Origin: a virus
DNA: 64,000 nucleotides
IMG/VR virus record: IMGVR_UViG_3300045971_000438
Coordinates: 1-64,000 of that record
Reading direction: 5' to 3' (one strand)
Under the pieces are notes generated by a model. That model did not search any database. It was not told the origin of the DNA and saw nothing but the letters and a program-made list of their open reading frames with translations. This document shows, piece after piece, positions 60,147 to 64,000 of the stretch (its first letter is position 1; the number at the start of each line of letters is the position of its first letter). The position numbers were made by a program, and so were the translations under genes.

Positions 60147-60605
60147 TTAGAAAACAGCCTCGTAAGCATTTTTGATGACACATACCAAATCTTGGTCACT
60201 TGCTGTTATGATTCCATCAAATTCACAATACCAGATTGGTGGTGTGTGACCTCTTTTAACGAAGTTGTAGTTATTTTCTAATAACTGACAATACTGGTCA
60301 TAGATTCTCAATTTAGATTCAGCATTTAGATATTCATATACTGATCCATAAGCCATGTCTAAAAAGTTGTTGAATTCCATAGTATCAATATCTACATCAT
60401 CTTCTTCATCTTCTTCATCTTCCGAGACATCTTCGTAATAGAATCCATCATTGAGATTCACTACCAGACCTGTATCATTATCATGAAGAAAGAGTTTTGG
60501 ACTATCTTGTTCAAGATTTTCAATAATTATATCTTTTAACTCTTCACAAGATAAATTCCAATACGTAACATCACCTTTATAACTCACCCTTGTTTTAGTT
60601 TGCAT
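60147..60605 (-). CDS. acidic hypothetical protein
   Basis: A 152-residue protein with a strongly acidic central stretch (EDVSEDEEDEEDDVDIDT). No recognised domain. Acidic tracts of this kind occur in DNA-mimic and chaperone-like proteins, but there is no further support. First gene after the promoter at 60634. Confidence 0.5.
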   Translation of the reverse strand: MQTKTRVSYKGDVTYWNLSCEELKDIIIENLEQDSPKLFLHDNDTGLVVNLNDGFYYEDVSEDEEDEEDDVDIDTMEFNNFLDMAYGSVYEYLNAESKLRIYDQYCQLLENNYNFVKRGHTPPIWYCEFDGIITASDQDLVCVIKNAYEAVF

Positions 60606-60633
60606 GAAAAAAATCCTAAAAAGTAAAATTAAT

Positions 60634-60662
60634 ATTATACATTAACTAAAGTAGAAAGTCAA
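60634..60662 (-). promoter_or_regulatory. near-consensus sigma70 promoter
   Basis: On the minus strand TTGACT (60657-60662) is 17 bases from TATAAT (60634-60639), about 28 bases before ATG 60605. Confidence 0.8.
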
Positions 60663-60683
60663 GACTGTAATTTTCAAAATCGG

Positions 60684-60909
60684 TCACGAAAATTTCATTT
60701 CTTGCCAATCTATTTTATCAGGATTAATTCTCAATTTTAATTTCGTATGCAGTAAAGGTAGACTTAGAGTCGAAGTAAATCCACAATTTGGATATTTTTT
60801 TACAGCCAAAGAATGACTGTCCAGAATAATTTCTTTTGACAATTTTACCTTTACAAAAAGGACAGTCACCATAAGTGAAAAAATTAGGTTGTTTTAGTGG
60901 ATTTGGCAT
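60684..60909 (-). pseudogene. zinc-ribbon protein, frame broken at an A7 run
   Basis: ATG 60909 encodes CPFCKGKIVKRNYSGQSFFGCKK, then the expected YPNCGFTSTLS of a topoisomerase-type zinc finger is found in another frame. The switch falls in a run of seven A; removing one A (or a +1 shift) gives GCKKYPNC in a single frame of about 74 codons. It may be a sequencing indel, a pseudogene, or slippage-dependent expression. Confidence 0.6.
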
Positions 60910-60915
60910 AGTTTA

Positions 60916-61239
60916 TTACTCATATTCAGGACAGTGAATCCAAGTTTCTATAGTTTCAGTTGTAATAGTTTTAACTCTTTTTATTAATCTCATTTGGGAT
61001 TCTTTTTTACGAAAATCTGTCTCATCCCGATTACCTTGTTTACCAATATGGCAGTCTTCACAGAGAGGTTGAAGATTATTAATATCAAGTGATAATTCTG
61101 GATATTTTTTTCTTGGTTTAATATGTGACACAATAATTTTTGTATCACTCCCACAACATAAACATCGTTTACTATAGAGCGATAATACTTCTGAAGCAAG
61201 TTTTTTCCAAATATGGGTTTTAAAAAATTTGTGTTTCAT
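60916..61239 (-). CDS. HNH endonuclease (classical)
   Basis: A 107-residue protein with CLCCGS, IIVSHIKPRKKYPEL, NNLQPLCEDCHIGK and GNRDE: a complete HNH motif with two zinc CxxC pairs, as in McrA-like and phage HNH nucleases. It is distinct from the nine-copy family. It may be a mobile nuclease or act in packaging; it is the last minus-strand gene before the non-coding region. Confidence 0.85.
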   Translation of the reverse strand: MKHKFFKTHIWKKLASEVLSLYSKRCLCCGSDTKIIVSHIKPRKKYPELSLDINNLQPLCEDCHIGKQGNRDETDFRKKESQMRLIKRVKTITTETIETWIHCPEYE

Positions 61240-61365
61240 AATTTTATAGATTTTAAGTTAAGTGTGGTTATTAATTTTAAATTTAGTTTATTTGTATTAG
61301 AAATACCAGATTTTATTTAAAATAAATATGTTGTAACTAGATTTATTACGAAACTTCATAACTTC

Positions 61366-61394
61366 TTGATTTTCTTAGATTTTTTTCCTATATT
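61366..61394 (+). promoter_or_regulatory. possible promoter, plus strand
   Basis: TTGATT (61366-61371) is 17 bases from TATATT (61389-61394). It could direct transcription into the non-coding region, but composition there suggests the minus strand is the sense, so this is weak. Confidence 0.3.
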
Positions 61395-61419
61395 ATATTA
61401 TATTATATTATATTATAAG
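61389..61419. repeat. TATAT pentanucleotide repeat
   Basis: About six units of a 5-base TATAT/ATATT repeat at the edge of the non-coding region. It would melt easily; no function can be assigned. Confidence 0.85.
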
Positions 61420-61439
61420 ATATTATAAACATAAAAATA

Positions 61440-62275
61440 TCTGAATGGCGTAATACAAGAGGCGTCCCCAGGACTCCACAGTTTCACTAACCAATTTCCG
61501 ATTACACTAATAAAAATCTCAAAATTGAAATTTTTAAAATCCTGTCTAAACCTAATCTAAGAAACACAATTTCACGAATTATCAGGAGGTTTATTACCCA
61601 GTCCCACATCTGGTAAAGTATCACAAGCCAAGCTTACACTTGAGATAGTCCTTCATTTATTTTATAAAACACCCAAAAGTTTCGTACTGAGTTGTAAATC
61701 ATCCTTGGGTTTAGCTTTTAAAACTTATTAATTCTCAGTCTATGAAGGAAAAGTTTACATTTTAAAAATCTAAATTACTTACCTTTGTTTTTGTAATACA
61801 GCTTTATTTGTTCTTGATCTTTTTACTCGGTCGTTATCGAGCCTCTCCGGATCAGGGCTAGTGGTTGCCACCCACTCCTATTTCTATCTTCAACATTGGA
61901 TATGTTAAAGATTCCTACGCCATTAACTCCCAGGTCTATCACTGACTTTCGGTTGGAATGCTTTTTAGGCTATGAAATCTTTAATAAACTAGACTTTAAA
62001 TTGTCTGGGTTACATATAGAACCGCACGTAGGCCGTTAGGGCGTTTAGTTCCATAATTCCTGTAAAAGTTAAAGTTTTAAGACATAACTTATCTAGATTT
62101 ACAATTCAGTTTTTTCATACTGGGTTGGTATAAGTCATCCTTCAGTAGTTCAATAAGATACTACGTGTAAGTTCCTTTTCCCCTTCGACGATGTCTACAA
62201 GGCTCTTCGTACCCAGATTCTATAGGTCACTACTTTATTCGTTTAAAAGATTATTTTTTTTCGACTTAGGATAAG
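61440..62275 (-). ncRNA. candidate large structured RNA
   Basis: About 835 bases with no credible gene. Local and long-range complementarity is frequent: CTCG/CGAG, GTAGT/ACTAC, CCTTCAT/ATGAAGG about 90 bases apart, TAAAGATT/AATCTTTA about 80 apart, CCCAG/CTGGG, GACTTA/TAAGTC. One motif, on the minus strand AAGGATGAYTTA..CAGTAYGAAA, occurs twice (about 61684-61714 and 62139-62170). The minus strand has the A-rich loops and excess G expected of a folded RNA, hence the strand choice. It resembles the giant ornate RNAs of phages in size and isolation. Class and bounds are unproven. Confidence 0.5.
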
Positions 62276-62291
62276 TCAGGATGAGGTTTAA

Positions 62292-62405
62292 ACTATTTGA
62301 GTAACCATGCTATTAGGTTAAAACGGTAAAACTATTTGAATAATGTGGGGCAGAATTCGGTAAAAAAGTTAAATCTTAGATACATAGCATGGTTACTCAA
62401 ATAGT
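62292..62405. repeat. 22-bp inverted repeat with AACTATTTGA iterons
   Basis: 62292-62313 and 62384-62405 are perfect inverted copies (core TTTGAGTAACCATGCTAT) separated by 70 bases. ACTATTTGA also occurs at 62331 and a variant CTATTTGAT at about 62411. Iterons plus inverted repeats near an AT-rich strand-switch suggest an origin, a recombination site, or a transcription boundary. Confidence 0.7.
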
Positions 62406-62556
62406 CTAACCTATTTGATTATCTAAAATTTAATTTAATTACCCAGCCCCTGCCCCCAAGAACTTATTTTGCCTTACCAAGATTGATAAGACGAGTACAG
62501 CATATTACATTTTTCAACAAAAATCAAGGCCAAATTTTCAATTATTTTTAAAAGCC

Positions 62557-62585
62557 TTTACTGTCAAGTTTATATCATGTATAAT
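62557..62585 (+). promoter_or_regulatory. sigma70-like promoter for plus-strand gene block
   Basis: TTTACT (62557-62562) is 17 bases from TATAAT (62580-62585), upstream of ATG 62616. It marks the strand switch back to plus. Confidence 0.75.
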
Positions 62586-62615
62586 GCAATATAAACAAAT
62601 AGTTACGAGGCAGTT

Positions 62616-62933
62616 ATGTTTAAATTTAATCCCAATGACATTAATTCATTACAAATAACAGTCACGCACTCATCTCAATCAGTAGAAGTTATTTACAATG
62701 ACGGGTCAAAAAGAATTTACAATAACAAAGCAGCACCTGTTAATGAGACTAGAGACATGAGAATAAACCTTCTTGTTCTATTCAAGGATAAGGATAAAGC
62801 GAAAGCAAAAGGAGCTAAATGGGACCCAGGAAGGAAAACTTGGTATATAGAAAATGTAGAGGACTTAGAGCCATTTTTAGAGTGGGTTCCTAAGCACTTA
62901 TTAAAGCCTTACCGTGCTTTAAACACTTTGTAG
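62616..62933 (+). CDS. KTSC-like/DUF5710 protein
   Basis: The N-terminal half (VTHSSQSVEVIYNDGSKRIY) resembles a KTSC-type sheet. The C-terminal half (LVLFKDKDKAKAKGAKWDPG, then RKTWYIENVE) is a DUF5710 domain, which is found in mobile-element DNA-processing proteins. A 105-residue protein behind an ACGAGG ribosome site. Function unknown. Confidence 0.65.
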   Translation: MFKFNPNDINSLQITVTHSSQSVEVIYNDGSKRIYNNKAAPVNETRDMRINLLVLFKDKDKAKAKGAKWDPGRKTWYIENVEDLEPFLEWVPKHLLKPYRALNTL

Positions 62934-62943
62934 GGAATTATTT

Positions 62944-63063
62944 ATGAGTTTTATAGGTGTATTAGTACTATCTGCATTAGCCATTTTTGTGGTAGGCTAC
63001 TTGTTCATCTATAGTAGCCCATTCATTAGATTTTTAAATCAAGATGAAAATGACAGGAATTAG
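62944..63063 (+). CDS. small membrane protein
   Basis: A 39-residue frame (starts MSFIGVLVLSALAIFVVGYL) with one transmembrane segment and a polar tail, 10 bases after the DUF5710 stop. No function recognised. Confidence 0.5.
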   Translation: MSFIGVLVLSALAIFVVGYLFIYSSPFIRFLNQDENDRN

Positions 63064-63065
63064 AT

Positions 63066-63152
63066 ATGGATTTTTTGGATGTAGTAGTAAGTATACTAAC
63101 GATTCTAAGTATTGCTGGGCTTCTTGCTGTGGTTTGGTGGTTAGGTCGTTAA
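63066..63152 (+). CDS. small membrane protein
   Basis: A 28-residue frame (VVVSILTILSIAGLLAVVWW) with one transmembrane segment, 2 bases after the previous stop. The pair may be co-expressed membrane peptides. No function recognised. Confidence 0.45.
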   Translation: MDFLDVVVSILTILSIAGLLAVVWWLGR

Positions 63153-63176
63153 TTTAGTTGTCCTTTTTAAGGGTAT

Positions 63177-63198
63177 CTCCCGGCCTAACCGCCGGGAG
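63177..63198 (+). terminator. GC-rich hairpin, possible terminator
   Basis: CTCCCGGC and GCCGGGAG form an 8-bp perfect stem with a 6-base loop, unusually GC-rich for this genome. A T run (ATTTTTATTATTTTTTT) follows only after about 10 bases, so it is a terminator candidate with an imperfect tail. Confidence 0.55.
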
Positions 63199-63238
63199 CG
63201 GATTGAAACATTTTTATTATTTTTTTAGGATGTCAATT

Positions 63239-63508
63239 ATGAGTAAAATATACAAAGAGTCACCTTTCGGTTCTATTTTCAATTCATTTGAGGTATCAGA
63301 TGAAGGGGAACATAATCTAGAATTGTTTTTTAACGAGGGTGGGGAGTTGGAGTTATGCAGAAAGGCTGAAAAGGCAGAGGATGGGTCTGTTTATCAGAGT
63401 GTAGATCTTCATTTAGAGTTCGAGGAGGTTGTGCGATTGAAAAACTTTTTAATTTTCGCTCTTAAACCCTTCCGGGAAAACGAAGAAGATCTCTATTCAG
63501 AGGATTAG
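63239..63508 (+). CDS. acidic hypothetical protein
   Basis: An 89-residue protein starting at ATG 63239 with AGGA 8 bases upstream; the longer frame from 63158 has no ribosome site and overlaps the hairpin. No recognised domain. Confidence 0.5.
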   Translation: MSKIYKESPFGSIFNSFEVSDEGEHNLELFFNEGGELELCRKAEKAEDGSVYQSVDLHLEFEEVVRLKNFLIFALKPFRENEEDLYSED

Positions 63509-63510
63509 AG

Positions 63511-63576
63511 ATGGCTTTTCATGTCCCCGAAGAATTTTATTGCCTCCGAGAGATTTTGTATGAAGAATGCGAGTAA
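63511..63576 (+). CDS. short frame MAFHVPEEFY
   Basis: A 21-residue frame starts 2 bases after the previous stop with GAG upstream. MAFHVPE resembles the N-terminus of some phage proteins, so this may be a truncated gene or a leader peptide. Overlaps the next gene. Confidence 0.3.
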   Translation: MAFHVPEEFYCLREILYEECE

Positions 63577-63853
63577 AAATTGTGAGATAGATATATTAAA
63601 AAAAATCTTTCCTAATTGTAAACCACAAGGTAGCTCAAAAACAATAACTTGGACTCTGATAGAGGGTACAAGATTGGATGTTTGCTGCACTATTAAAAAT
63701 GCGGGTTGGATCGAAACAAATGAATTACGGCACAGTGAGGCTGCATTTGTCCATAAAAAGTACCCTAATTTAAGAATAGCTCTTGACTATTCTAGTCTGA
63801 AACCTGGATGGATGAATGTAATGGTAGTGACTCCTACGGAATCTAAAGTATGA
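63560..63853 (+). CDS. hypothetical protein
   Basis: A 97-residue protein from ATG 63560 (GAGAG upstream; ATG 63521 is the longer alternative). Contains KTITWTLIEGTRLDVCC and YPNLRIALDYSSLKPGW. No recognised domain. Its TGA overlaps the next ATG. Confidence 0.5.
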   Translation: MKNASKNCEIDILKKIFPNCKPQGSSKTITWTLIEGTRLDVCCTIKNAGWIETNELRHSEAAFVHKKYPNLRIALDYSSLKPGWMNVMVVTPTESKV

Positions 63854-64000
63854 CAGGTTACGAGTTACAGTCTGTTTTAAAAGCCTATGTCACCTTACTT
63901 GAAGGAGAAAATCCGTTTGAACTAAATCTCTTTAAGCCGAGCATCACTGTGAAGGAAGCAACAGAGATGATGGAGTTACTACCTAAAGTACGGGAATATT
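63850..64000 (+). CDS. hypothetical protein, 3' end outside window
   Basis: Frame opens at ATG 63850 (ATGA overlap) and stays open to the window end: MTGYELQSVLKAYVTLLEGE, then NPFELNLFKPSITVKEATEM. Fifty codons visible, no recognised domain. Confidence 0.5.
   Translation, partial: MTGYELQSVLKAYVTLLEGENPFELNLFKPSITVKEATEMMELLPKVREY

Overview
The window is 64 kb of an AT-rich genome of a large tailed double-stranded DNA phage. The evidence is a complete T4-style replication and recombination set (DnaB-like helicase, family A polymerase, sliding clamp, clamp loader, RecA, SSB, FEN nuclease, SbcD, ligase), a lysis cassette, fibre-like repeat proteins, and dozens of small overlapping genes, many starting at ATGA or TAATG junctions. 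The lipoprotein in the lysis region and the HD-GYP protein suggest a Gram-negative host. I cannot name the phage or host from sequence alone. TAG, TAA and TGA are all used as ordinary stops.

Layout. (1) 1-9.6 kb, plus strand: two RCC1-repeat (beta-propeller) proteins, then a tightly coupled surface-chemistry operon (sulfotransferase, GT9-like glycosyltransferases, a methyltransferase-like protein, an APS-kinase-like protein), then lysis genes (holin, lipoprotein, M15 endolysin) with an HD-GYP gene between them. (2) 9.6-48.8 kb, minus strand: DHFR and the replication, recombination and nucleotide genes, with sigma70-like promoters (TTGACA/TTTACA-N17-TATAAT types). This block also holds DpdA-, QueD- and FolE-like genes (7-deazaguanine chemistry), two ParB-like proteins, a DNA methyltransferase, and a Ski2-type helicase broken by inteins. 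(3) 48.8-49.8 kb: about 1 kb of structured non-coding sequence with its own promoter, containing two tRNA-like modules and two copies of a covarying hairpin, directly upstream of a Ro60/TROVE gene. (4) 50.7-52.3 kb, plus strand: Ig-like structural proteins. (5) 52.3-61.2 kb, minus strand: FkbM methyltransferase and many small hypothetical genes. (6) 61.2-62.6 kb: a second non-coding region that looks structured, followed by a perfect 22-bp inverted repeat. (7) 62.6-64 kb, plus strand: small genes.

The most interesting systems are: (a) a phage Ro protein with an adjacent array of tRNA-mimicking, Y-RNA-like RNAs; (b) a fractured helicase gene whose halves carry a split intein and are separated by a Vsr-like homing endonuclease gene, with a second, LAGLIDADG intein in the same helicase; (c) nine copies of one HNH/AP2-like endonuclease family placed at stop/start junctions of essential operons; (d) a family of about 100-bp intergenic repeats, two of which show covarying stems; and (e) a sulfation/glycosylation gene set next to the fibre-like genes.
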